NCBI GenBank assembly: GCA_022566975.1
Contig: JADFHV010000001.1
Location: forward strand, 1 to 26,562
DNA: 26,562 nt
Direction: 5' to 3'
Origin: Chloroflexota bacterium
Lineage (GTDB): Bacteria; Chloroflexota; Dehalococcoidia; SAR202; UBA11138
The number at the start of each line of letters is the position of its first letter. Positions within the stretch are counted from its first letter, which is position 1. Position numbers and translations under genes: made by a program. This document shows positions 1 to 6,415 of this stretch, one piece after another. The notes under the pieces are model-generated. The model saw only the letters and a list, made by a program, of their open reading frames with translations. It had not been told where the DNA came from and ran no database searches.

Positions 1-1
1 G

Positions 2-661
2 AATCCCGACAATAACAATCGGATCGGCGGGATGCTGTACATTCCCGGCCGCGAGTGCAAATCATGCGGCCCGACGGAGCAGCTTCTTCAAGAGCTGAGT
101 GCGCTGTCAGACAGGATCGAGCTGGACGTCGTGGACTACTATGGCAGTCCAGAGGACGCGAAAGCACTCGGGGTGGAGAAGATTCCAGCCCTGGTCGTGA
201 ACGCCAACGGGAACGACAACGCCCGTTTCTACGGGATGCCCTCCGGGTTCGAGTTCGCACTGCTGCTGGATACCATCGTTGCGGCATCCTCCAGTGGCAG
301 CACGCTGCGGACCGAGACCCGAAGGCGTCTGAAGGCACTGAAGGAGGACGTACACCTCCAGGTGTTCGTAACGCCGACGTGCCAGTTCTGTCCCTCGGTT
401 GCACGGCTAGCCCACGCCATGGCTATGGAATCCTCTCACATAGTCGCCGACGTAGTAGAGATACAGGAATTCCCATATCTCGCCAGCGCCTACAGCGTCA
501 GGAGCGTGCCCAAGACGGTCATCAACGATTCGGCTCAGTTCACGGGCGCTGTGACCGAAGAGGTGTTTCTGCACCGTATAATGGCGGCAGTTGGCGCCGA
601 GGAGCCGGAGGAAGGCACTGATGACGACCAGCCTTCAGACCAGACGACCCCCATTGGCTAG
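2..661 (+). CDS. Protein disulfide oxidoreductase with two thioredoxin folds (5' partial)
   Basis: Thiol-disulfide exchange protein of the glutaredoxin-like/PDO type, built from two tandem thioredoxin folds. The first half carries CKSC just after an IPG stretch; the second carries CQFC after VFVTPT. Each half has the cis-proline strand typical of the fold (KIPALVV and SVPKTVI). The reading frame is open back to base 2, with residues continuing before the ATG at 32, and family members have a strand and helix before the first CXXC. The true start therefore probably lies outside the window and the ATG at 32 is likely internal. The C-terminal 20 residues are acidic and polar and look disordered. 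No signal peptide is visible, because the N-terminus is missing. The peptidase gene follows 45 bases downstream on the same strand. Confidence in the family is high; the physiological substrate is unknown. Confidence 0.88.
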   Translation, partial: NPDNNNRIGGMLYIPGRECKSCGPTEQLLQELSALSDRIELDVVDYYGSPEDAKALGVEKIPALVVNANGNDNARFYGMPSGFEFALLLDTIVAASSSGSTLRTETRRRLKALKEDVHLQVFVTPTCQFCPSVARLAHAMAMESSHIVADVVEIQEFPYLASAYSVRSVPKTVINDSAQFTGAVTEEVFLHRIMAAVGAEEPEEGTDDDQPSDQTTPIG

Positions 662-664
662 GGC

Positions 665-687
665 CCGGCAGGGACCTCCCCTGCCGG
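665..687 (+). other. GC-rich intergenic hairpin, 9-bp perfect stem
   Basis: CCGGCAGGG (665-673) and CCCTGCCGG (679-687) are exact reverse complements around a 5-base loop. The hairpin sits 3 bases after the stop of the thioredoxin-like gene and just before the AAGGAG ribosome site of the peptidase gene. There is no T-run, so it is a weak candidate terminator; it could instead stabilise mRNA or modulate read-through between the two genes. Confidence 0.5.
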
Positions 688-706
688 CTTGGCCGAAGGA
701 GATCAA

Positions 707-2200
707 ATGAACCTGCGACTGGGCAAATACGTGCGGCGGCCCTTAGCGCTGGTGATGGCCGCCCCATTTATCTTGTGGCCCATGGCGACGGCCAACGCGG
801 ACGTCGCCTCCATACGGGTGGAGTCGTTCAGCGTCACCAGCGAGTTCCCCGACGGGATCCGCTTCACGGTCCGCGCCAGTGGGGACAACGAGATCACTTC
901 GGTGGCGGTGCGGTTCAGGACAGGCCAGCGGACTACCGGCGCGTACGACTACCTGGACTTCGAGGCTGGACGGCTCATTGACGGCCACCTCTTCTGGAGG
1001 ACCAACTCGCTCTCCAGGTACATTCCGCCCGGTACCATCATCACCTACAACTTCGAGGTAGAGGACTCAGAGGGCAACCGGCTGGACACCGAGCCCCTGG
1101 AGTTCATATACACAGACGCGCGTTTCGAGTGGACCGAGGTCTCCTCGGGAGCGGTCTCCGTCGCCTATCATGGGCCTGTACAGACCCGGGCGGGGATCGT
1201 CCTGGACGCCATCATCCAGACCATCGCACACATGGGCCCGCTGCTGGGGGCCGACGTCGAGACGCCCATCAGGGTAACCATGTACAACAACGTCAAGGAG
1301 ATGCTCGGGGCCCTGCCCCCCGGCAGCGCGACCATTCGAAGGGAGCTGATCACCGAGGGACAGGCCTTCTCCGACGTGGGGACGCTCCTGGTCCTGGGCG
1401 GCGGTAGGCTCGCCGAGGGCACCGCGTCGCATGAGGTCACTCACATCCTGACCCATCGTGCCGGAGATAGCATCTTCCGCGGCATCCCCAGCTGGCTCGA
1501 CGAGGGGCTGGCTGAGTACGGGAACATCGTCCCGGGCTTCTCCTACGACGTGGCGCTGGAGTTCGCCATCTCCAATGACCGACTCCTTCCGATAACGTCG
1601 CTGACACTCCGGCCGGGGGACACAGAGGAGGTCATCATCTTCTACGGCGAGGGCCGCAGCATCGTGCGCTATATGGTCAGGAGATACGGGGCGGACAAGG
1701 TGGCGATGCTCATGACCTCTCTTAAGAGCGGCAAAGACATCGACGCCGCCCTCCTGGACGTCTACGGCGTAAACCGGCTCAGCCTGGAGAACTTGTGGAG
1801 AGCCGCCATCGGCGCCCCAGCATACATACCCCCCGAGACAGGCAGTGTTCGGCCCACGCCCATCGCCAGACCAACTCTCCTCCCATATACACTCCTGACA
1901 CAGCCTCAGGCCAGCGACAGCCCTACGCCCGTCCCCCAGCAAGCCCCCACGGCTACCCCTGAACCCACGGCTACGCCTGAACCCACGCCGACTCGAGAGC
2001 CGTCGCCTGTAGCCAGAGCCGCCACCGAGCAGCCCACGGCTACCTCTGCTGCCGACGAGTCGAAGCCCGAGGAGACGACCGGAGGAGGAGGTGCCTGCAG
2101 CGCTCCCAGGCCCGGCGCTACCAGGGCGATGGACGTTTCGGTCCTCGCACTCGTCACGGGTCTGGCCTTCCTTGGCCTGCGTCGCAGGCTGGGACTCTAG
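707..2200 (+). CDS. Secreted peptidase MA-like metallopeptidase with CTERM-like tail
   Basis: Predicted zinc metallopeptidase of the gluzincin/peptidase MA type. The ATG at 707 is chosen because AAGGAG lies 5 bases upstream; a TTG at 689 is also in frame but has no ribosome site. The N-terminus is a classical signal peptide: RR near residue 10, a hydrophobic stretch, then ATANA. An extracellular beta-rich region follows. HEVTH at residues 242-246 with WLDEGLAEY (Glu266) gives the HEXXH...E zinc site and catalytic Glu243. After about residue 380 come Pro/Thr-rich linkers with PTATPEPT repeats. The C-terminus has a Gly-rich stretch with one Cys (GGGGACSAP), a hydrophobic segment of about 17 residues and RRR at the very end. 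This layout resembles CTERM sorting signals (GGxxC/MYXO-CTERM-like). It is therefore probably a cell-surface protease; its substrate is unknown. Confidence 0.85.
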   Translation: MNLRLGKYVRRPLALVMAAPFILWPMATANADVASIRVESFSVTSEFPDGIRFTVRASGDNEITSVAVRFRTGQRTTGAYDYLDFEAGRLIDGHLFWRTNSLSRYIPPGTIITYNFEVEDSEGNRLDTEPLEFIYTDARFEWTEVSSGAVSVAYHGPVQTRAGIVLDAIIQTIAHMGPLLGADVETPIRVTMYNNVKEMLGALPPGSATIRRELITEGQAFSDVGTLLVLGGGRLAEGTASHEVTHILTHRAGDSIFRGIPSWLDEGLAEYGNIVPGFSYDVALEFAISNDRLLPITSLTLRPGDTEEVIIFYGEGRSIVRYMVRRYGADKVAMLMTSLKSGKDIDAALLDVYGVNRLSLENLWRAAIGAPAYIPPETGSVRPTPIARPTLLPYTLLTQPQASDSPTPVPQQAPTATPEPTATPEPTPTREPSPVARAATEQPTATSAADESKPEETTGGGGACSAPRPGATRAMDVSVLALVTGLAFLGLRRRLGL

Positions 2201-2233
2201 CGGACCACGTCGTTCACTGCGGGGGCAAGCCGC

Positions 2234-3037
2234 CTAAGGTTCCAGACGGACGAGGCCTTTTCGGAGCGCGAACTTCAGGAGATCCAAGCGGCTGTGGATG
2301 TCTAGCTTCTTCATGATCCGCTGCCGATGGGTCTGCACCGTGTGCGGGCTCAATCCCAGCTCGCCGGCGATCTCGCCGTTCGTGAGGCCCTCTGCGACTA
2401 GCGGTAGGAGCTCGCGCTCTCGGGCGCTGAGCATCCCGTAGTGGTCTTCATCACGTCCGCCTCGTAACGCGGAGGTCCGGCCATCGACCCGCGCCGAGGA
2501 TGACCACGATCCGAGGAACACCTCACCCCGGTGGGCTTTGCGGACGGCCTCCACGAAGTCGGACAGCGGGGAATCCATCAAGAGGCAGGCGGACGCCCCG
2601 GCCTGTAAGGCGCGGATCGGAAGGTCCCTCTCCCTCTCGTAGGCGAGCACGACTACGGAGACCCCAGGCAAGGCTTGCGACAGGCGCCGAGTCACCCCCA
2701 GCGCGGGAAGCCCTGGCAGCCGCGACGACACCAGCACCACGTCAGAGCTCGTCCTTCTGGCTCCATCGACGACTTCCCACCCGTCCTGGGCTTCACCAAC
2801 GACGCCCATCCCCGCCTCGGAGCCCAGTAGGGCAGCGAGACCCCGGCGAACGAGTCGCTGGTCGTCCGCCAGGAACACCCTGATCCGCTTGCCGTCTCGA
2901 CCATCGCCCGTCCCAGCGGTCTTGCCCGTCCTTCTCCGCAAGACTCGATAGAGGGTGTTCGCCTCGTCTATGGCCGAGACGAACCCCTTAACGGCCCGTC
3001 TTGATGATGACCGGACACGGGGTTCTGGCTGGGTCAA
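2234..3037 (-). CDS. NarL/LuxR-family response regulator with degenerate receiver
   Basis: DNA-binding transcription regulator: a receiver-like domain (about residues 52-170) and a C-terminal LuxR helix-turn-helix (LSARERELLPLVAEGLTNGE onward). Compared with its neighbour at 3080-3760, the acidic pair is kept (DD58-59), but the phospho-acceptor Asp is Ser104 (context VVLVSSRLPG), the switch Thr is Ala132 and the conserved Lys is Met154. Phosphorylation by the usual chemistry should be impossible, so it probably acts constitutively, by dimerisation or through its paralogue. The start is uncertain: TTG at 3037 gives an unusual 50-residue polar extension and has no good ribosome site; TTG at 2941 is an alternative. 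It lies 42 bases after the paralogue in the same direction, so co-transcription is likely. The reading frame is intact. No histidine kinase is nearby. Confidence 0.88.
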   Translation of the reverse strand: MTQPEPRVRSSSRRAVKGFVSAIDEANTLYRVLRRRTGKTAGTGDGRDGKRIRVFLADDQRLVRRGLAALLGSEAGMGVVGEAQDGWEVVDGARRTSSDVVLVSSRLPGLPALGVTRRLSQALPGVSVVVLAYERERDLPIRALQAGASACLLMDSPLSDFVEAVRKAHRGEVFLGSWSSSARVDGRTSALRGGRDEDHYGMLSARERELLPLVAEGLTNGEIAGELGLSPHTVQTHRQRIMKKLDIHSRLDLLKFALRKGLVRLEP

Positions 3038-3079
3038 AGCAACACCGTCAGTCCTCTTCAGACGTAGTCCCGACCGGGC

Positions 3080-3760
3080 TCACGAGTCGAGGCTGACGAG
3101 CCTCTTTCTTAGAGCGTACTTCAACAGGTCTATCCTGCTATGGAGGTCGAGTTTACGCATGATCCTCTGCCGATACGTCTGCACGGTGAAAGGGCTGAGA
3201 TGGAGAATATCGGCAATCTCCTGGTTGGAGTGGTTCTCCGCAAGCATCGGCAGGACTTCCCTCTCTCGGGCACTTAGCACCGCGTACCCATCGCCGTCGG
3301 CGTCAGTCCGGCTGGTCCTGAGATACTCTCCAACAAGCTTGGTAGCCATACGCGGGTAGACGAACACCTCACCCGAGTGCACAGTGCGCACCGCCGATAG
3401 CAATTCGTCGACATGCGCAGCCTTCAGGATGTACCCGAGCGCCCCCGCCTGCAGTGCCTGGAACAAGAAGTCCTCGCGGTCGTGGATCGTCAGCATGAGC
3501 ACGGACACCCCGGGCACCGATTCGGTAATGCGACCTGCTGCCTCGAGGCCCGACATGCCCGGCATATCGATGTCCATGAGGACCACATCGGGGACCAACC
3601 GCTGAGCCCCCTCGACGCCCTCCCATCCGTCCGCCGCCTCGCCCACGACCTCGATATTGGGGTCTTCCTGGAGAAGCAAGGAGATGCCACGGCAGACAAT
3701 CGGCTGGTCGTCAGTCAGGAAGACGCGTATCCTGCTCATCTTGTCAAGACCGGCTGCCAC
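3080..3760 (-). CDS. NarL/LuxR-family two-component response regulator
   Basis: Typical NarL/FixJ-type response regulator of 226 residues. Its receiver has DD17-18, phospho-acceptor Asp63 (VVLMDIDMPG), Thr91 and Lys113 (YILKAAH). The LuxR-type HTH runs from LSAREREVLPML to the end (IADILHLSPFTVQTYRQRIM). It should be phosphorylated by a partner histidine kinase and then bind DNA as a dimer; no kinase gene is in the window, so it is an orphan here. The start could be GTG at 3760 or ATG at 3739 (MSRIRVF); neither has a strong ribosome site. The gene downstream is a clear paralogue sharing the same C-terminal block (LLKxALRKxLVxL), so the pair arose by tandem duplication. The upstream intergenic region holds several dyads that may be operators for one or both. 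Confidence 0.92.
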   Translation of the reverse strand: MAAGLDKMSRIRVFLTDDQPIVCRGISLLLQEDPNIEVVGEAADGWEGVEGAQRLVPDVVLMDIDMPGMSGLEAAGRITESVPGVSVLMLTIHDREDFLFQALQAGALGYILKAAHVDELLSAVRTVHSGEVFVYPRMATKLVGEYLRTSRTDADGDGYAVLSAREREVLPMLAENHSNQEIADILHLSPFTVQTYRQRIMRKLDLHSRIDLLKYALRKRLVSLDS

Positions 3761-3840
3761 TGCCGATGCCGTACCGTCAACTGATGCCCATTGTCGCGCT
3801 GGAGAGTTTGCACTGTCCGTAATCGTAGGCCATTACACCA

Positions 3841-3858
3841 GACGGTACCCGCACCGTC
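3841..3858. promoter_or_regulatory. Inverted repeat GACGGT-N6-ACCGTC in intergenic region
   Basis: GACGGT (3841-3846) and ACCGTC (3853-3858) are perfect 6-base arms with a 6-base spacer. It lies in the 372-base gap between the divergent regulator pair and the gene at 4133. The left half with its flank, GACGGTAC, is the reverse complement of GTACCGTC at 3771-3778, directly upstream of the regulator start. It is a candidate operator; LuxR-type HTH proteins bind inverted repeats of this size. Confidence 0.35.
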
Positions 3859-3876
3859 ATCCCCCATCTGCGGGAC

Positions 3877-3910
3877 ACTACGTGTACCTCACCTAGGTGC
3901 AGAACGTAGT
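3877..3910. promoter_or_regulatory. Nested dyad: outer 7-base arms around a 10-base palindrome
   Basis: Outer arms ACTACGT (3877-3883) and ACGTAGT (3904-3910) are exact reverse complements. Between them sits the perfect palindrome CACCTAGGTG (3890-3899). It lies in the divergent intergenic region, about 220 bases before the gene at 4133. No T-run follows, so it is more like a protein-binding site than a terminator. The rest of the gap (3911-4066) shows nothing I can name. Confidence 0.4.
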
Positions 3911-4066
3911 ATGACGACAGTACAAGAGGCGCGGAATGAGCGTCATTGTATGGACGTATCGAGGGACTGTCAACGCCGACCCCGGACCCCTGAGGCTCCA
4001 CTACGCTATAGCCTACAGACCAGGCCTATCCGACCCCGATGGGCTCATTCTGAGGCACGACCGCCC

Positions 4067-4095
4067 TTGACACGATGTGGGGCCCAGACTAGCAT
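4067..4095 (+). promoter_or_regulatory. Sigma70-type promoter for the gene at 4133
   Basis: Perfect -35 TTGACA (4067-4072), a 17-base spacer, and -10 TAGCAT (4090-4095, 4 of 6 matches). Transcription would start near 4102, leaving a leader of about 30 bases that includes AGGTG 5 bases before the ATG at 4133. Confidence 0.6.
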
Positions 4096-4132
4096 CAGAA
4101 GTGCGGGGCGGCCCCCCTGAACAGGTGTCTAG

Positions 4133-4843
4133 ATGGAAAACCCCAGAGAATGGATGAGAGCCATGGAGCAGACGTGGGTAGTCAGATACCCCACTCAGCA
4201 CCTGGCCACCTTCGGGACCACCAACATAGTCTACTTCGTCGTCACCGAGCCCATTTACCAGGACATGGCGCCGGGAAAGAAGGAGGAGGGAGTGGTCCGC
4301 AAGGGCAGGGTTATCGCGGAGCGCCCGACGGTAATCACGCCTGCATATGGCCTCAACCTGCGGGGGTTCAGCTCCGAGGCCTACGAGTACATGCGCGAGA
4401 TGGCCAGGTCCTACGGCTCTAACAGCCCAGGGATACTCTATCAGTACAAGAATGAGGCTGAGAAGATAGATATCGTCGGCGGAGCGCCCAGCGAGATAGC
4501 CCATCGAATCAGCGAGGATCTGGACCGGCGCAAGGAGAACATGTCGGTTGTCCTCGTCGGCGTCGACGAGCTCTGGGACGTGTCCCTGCTGAAATTCATC
4601 TATGAGTTCACCTCTTCGTCCGCCGCTCACAACGTGCAGGAGTTCCAGGGCAAGGGACTGCTCGAGCCTCAGCCAAACTACGGAGGCGTGCCTCGCGCCG
4701 CCACCCAGCAGATCGAGCAGCTTTTCTTCGCCGCGGAGCGAGGAGGAAGCCCCGATGATCTCAAACGCGAGTTGGACCGTTGGGGCCTGTTCCAGTACTA
4801 CGAGGACCGCTTCCTCAACCTCTTCAGACGCCGGTCACCCTGA
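4133..4843 (+). CDS. Conserved-looking protein of unknown function
   Basis: Soluble 236-residue protein with no signal peptide or membrane segment. I do not recognise a named domain. Visible features: an N-terminal block WVVRYPTQHLATFGTTNIVY that looks like a beta-rich start, a KGRVIAERPTVITPAYGLNL segment, a central DRRKENMSVVLVGVDELWDV stretch like a buried strand-turn-helix, and an Arg/Glu/Tyr-rich C-terminus (DRWGLFQYYEDRFLNLFRRR) that is probably helical. ATG 4133 has AGGTG upstream and the good promoter at 4067; ATG codons a little further in (MRAMEQ) are alternatives. It stands alone, divergent from the response regulators and convergent with the HAD phosphatase. No catalytic motif is evident, so a structural, binding or adaptor role is as likely as an enzyme. 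Confidence 0.8.
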   Translation: MENPREWMRAMEQTWVVRYPTQHLATFGTTNIVYFVVTEPIYQDMAPGKKEEGVVRKGRVIAERPTVITPAYGLNLRGFSSEAYEYMREMARSYGSNSPGILYQYKNEAEKIDIVGGAPSEIAHRISEDLDRRKENMSVVLVGVDELWDVSLLKFIYEFTSSSAAHNVQEFQGKGLLEPQPNYGGVPRAATQQIEQLFFAAERGGSPDDLKRELDRWGLFQYYEDRFLNLFRRRSP

Positions 4844-5002
4844 ACAGGGCTACCAGGAGCTCTGACCGCTCGATCCCGCACAGCGACCAGCCGGATGGCC
4901 TTCCTGCCACGGGGAATGTGGCATGGTCCGTACCAGCACCGAATTTCCGTCGGGGAAGGCTCGGACGGGCCCTACAAACAGGGAGGGGCGGCACCGGCGC
5001 GG

Positions 5003-5674
5003 TCAGCTGTTCAGCTGTAGGCGGATCTCCTCCAGATGAGCGCCGACGTCGTTGAACGTCTCGAAGGTAAAATGCGACACGCCCCGCTCGGTCAGGCGGT
5101 CCCCCAGAGTTGAGCGTGCAATAACGAAGTCCGACTCCAACGCGGGGACGACGTCGGACAGGCCGTCGCCTATACAGACTACTGTGTGGCCCTGCGACCG
5201 GAAGTGCCGCACGTAGGACTCCTTGAATCCGCTGGTTATGGAAGTACCCGAGGCGTCCGTGTACTCGACCATTATCCCGTCCGGTCGGACCTCGGCATGT
5301 CCGGAGAAGACCTCCAGGTCGTCCAGGCCAAGCTGGCGCATCACCGGACGTATGTAGAGGTCTAGACCGCTGCTGACCACTACAAGCCTGATCCCGACCC
5401 CGTGGCAGTAGTCGACGAACTCGTCGAAGGCGTACCTGACGACCACGTCGCCGACGACGAACTCCTCGATCGCGTCCTGGTCCGCGGCGATCAGGCCGAA
5501 CTGGCGGATGTTGCTCTCCTCCACGCTGTACATGCCCGCAACGTACTCCTCCTCCATCGAGCGCCAGTCCCCTGGATAGAACTCCTCACGAACCGCGTCA
5601 CTCACGTTGCCGACGGTGATGGTGTCGTCGAAATCGCACTGTACCAGTATGGGAATGTCCTGGGATGGCGGCAT
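5003..5674 (-). CDS. HAD-superfamily phosphatase (SerB/MtnX-like)
   Basis: Predicted small-molecule phosphatase of the HAD-I group. Motif I is CDFDDTIT, with nucleophile Asp14 and acid/base Asp16. Motif II is VVVSSG (Ser101/102). Motif III is Lys151 in SGFKES, and motif IV is GDGLSD (Asp170, Asp174) for Mg2+ binding. The helical cap lies between motifs I and II (about residues 25-90), as in phosphoserine phosphatase and MtnX. Substrate cannot be read from the motifs. ATG 5674 is chosen because it sits just before the first strand. It is the third gene downstream of a cytidylyltransferase-like gene and a CDP-alcohol phosphotransferase, 132 bases away and preceded by a nested palindrome. Removing the phosphate left by that pathway is the most economical inferred role; methionine salvage or serine synthesis are alternatives with no local support. 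Confidence 0.85.
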   Translation of the reverse strand: MPPSQDIPILVQCDFDDTITVGNVSDAVREEFYPGDWRSMEEEYVAGMYSVEESNIRQFGLIAADQDAIEEFVVGDVVVRYAFDEFVDYCHGVGIRLVVVSSGLDLYIRPVMRQLGLDDLEVFSGHAEVRPDGIMVEYTDASGTSITSGFKESYVRHFRSQGHTVVCIGDGLSDVVPALESDFVIARSTLGDRLTERGVSHFTFETFNDVGAHLEEIRLQLNS

Positions 5675-5691
5675 GAGTTACCTGAGCTCCT

Positions 5692-5724
5692 AAGGGCGGA
5701 GTGATGTATACATCGCGCGCCCTT
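5692..5724. promoter_or_regulatory. Nested 33-base dyad upstream of the HAD phosphatase
   Basis: Outer arms AAGGGCG (5692-5698) and CGCCCTT (5718-5724) are exact reverse complements. They enclose the perfect 12-base palindrome GATGTATACATC (5703-5714), offset by 4 and 3 bases. It ends 18 bases upstream of the phosphatase ATG (5674). It could be a DNA operator or, in RNA, a hairpin just ahead of the ribosome site. The rest of the 5725-5806 gap shows nothing recognisable. Confidence 0.5.
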
Positions 5725-5806
5725 GGTCCACTGACCTATAAGCCGGGAGAACAACTGCCGGGTCCCTCAGCCCTGCAACGCAAACGGACAGGCGCATGCC
5801 CGCTCG

Positions 5807-6415
5807 TCAGGCGGCCGTCATGGCCCTGCGTGCGCGAATTAGACGCAGCAGCACTGCGATGTTGGTCAGGCCGGCTATTACCACCAACGTGGCCAGCCCC
5901 TGGCCCGCTAGGGCGCCGATCATAATCACGAACAGCCGTATGTCCCGCGACGCGATGGACATAACCCCGTGATCGAACAGACTTGTCATGGCTTCGTCCA
6001 CCCTGGCCCTCGTGTATGTCACCGCAAAGGTCCCCGCCAGGGCCAAGAACCCGATGACCCATACATGCGTCCGTGCCTCGTCGCCCGCGGCCCAGATCGC
6101 CAGTCCCAGGATAATGAGCGCATCCGAATAACGGTCCAGGATGGAATCCAAAAACCCACCGAACGCCGAGGTCACACCCTTCGCGCGGGCCAGGTCTCCA
6201 TCGATACCGTCCACCACCGATGAGGCCTGTGTCAGTAGGGCCCCTACTATGTGATAGCCGTAGACAAAGGCAGCGAAGGCACCCAGGGCCACGCCTAAGC
6301 TCGCGAACGAGACGTGGTTCGGGCTTACGGGCGTGTGGACAAGGAGACGTGCCGCGGGTCGCGACATGCGGCGGTTGAGATGTCGGGATACGAACCCATC
6401 ATACGCGTTCCCCAT
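5807..6415 (-). CDS. CDP-alcohol phosphatidyltransferase family protein (DIPPS-like)
   Basis: Integral membrane enzyme that transfers a phospho-alcohol from a CDP-activated donor to an acceptor hydroxyl. The family signature is intact: Asp72-Gly73, Ala76-Arg77, Gly86, Asp90 and Asp94 (DGDLAR, then FGGFLDSILDRYSD). Several hydrophobic segments follow (about 40-65, 97-112, 118-135, 150-190). The N-terminal block DGFVSRHLNRRMSR followed by TPVSPNHVSF is, from memory, the pattern of the di-myo-inositol-phosphate-phosphate synthase (DIPPS) domain of bifunctional IPCT/DIPPS enzymes, not of PgsA or PssA. The start overlaps the end of the upstream nucleotidyltransferase gene by 17 bases, so the two are translationally coupled. 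The substrate is inferred from neighbour and motif similarity; a phospholipid head-group role is possible. Confidence 0.88.
   Translation of the reverse strand: MGNAYDGFVSRHLNRRMSRPAARLLVHTPVSPNHVSFASLGVALGAFAAFVYGYHIVGALLTQASSVVDGIDGDLARAKGVTSAFGGFLDSILDRYSDALIILGLAIWAAGDEARTHVWVIGFLALAGTFAVTYTRARVDEAMTSLFDHGVMSIASRDIRLFVIMIGALAGQGLATLVVIAGLTNIAVLLRLIRARRAMTAA

Noticed and set aside
573..581. TATAAT at the end of the thioredoxin-like gene as a promoter for the peptidase
   Set aside because: It lies within coding sequence over 100 bases from the peptidase start and no -35 is correctly placed.
1067..1942. 291-codon minus-strand frame
   Set aside because: Antisense to the peptidase coding region, with no ribosome site or recognisable motif.
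3791..4120. Small frames in the gap between the response regulators and the gene at 4133
   Set aside because: No ribosome site, no domain, and they overlap the dyads and the promoter; treated as non-coding.
4905..4923. TGCCAC/GTGGCA stem after the gene at 4133 as a terminator
   Set aside because: Only 6 bp with a 7-base loop and no T-run; too weak to call.
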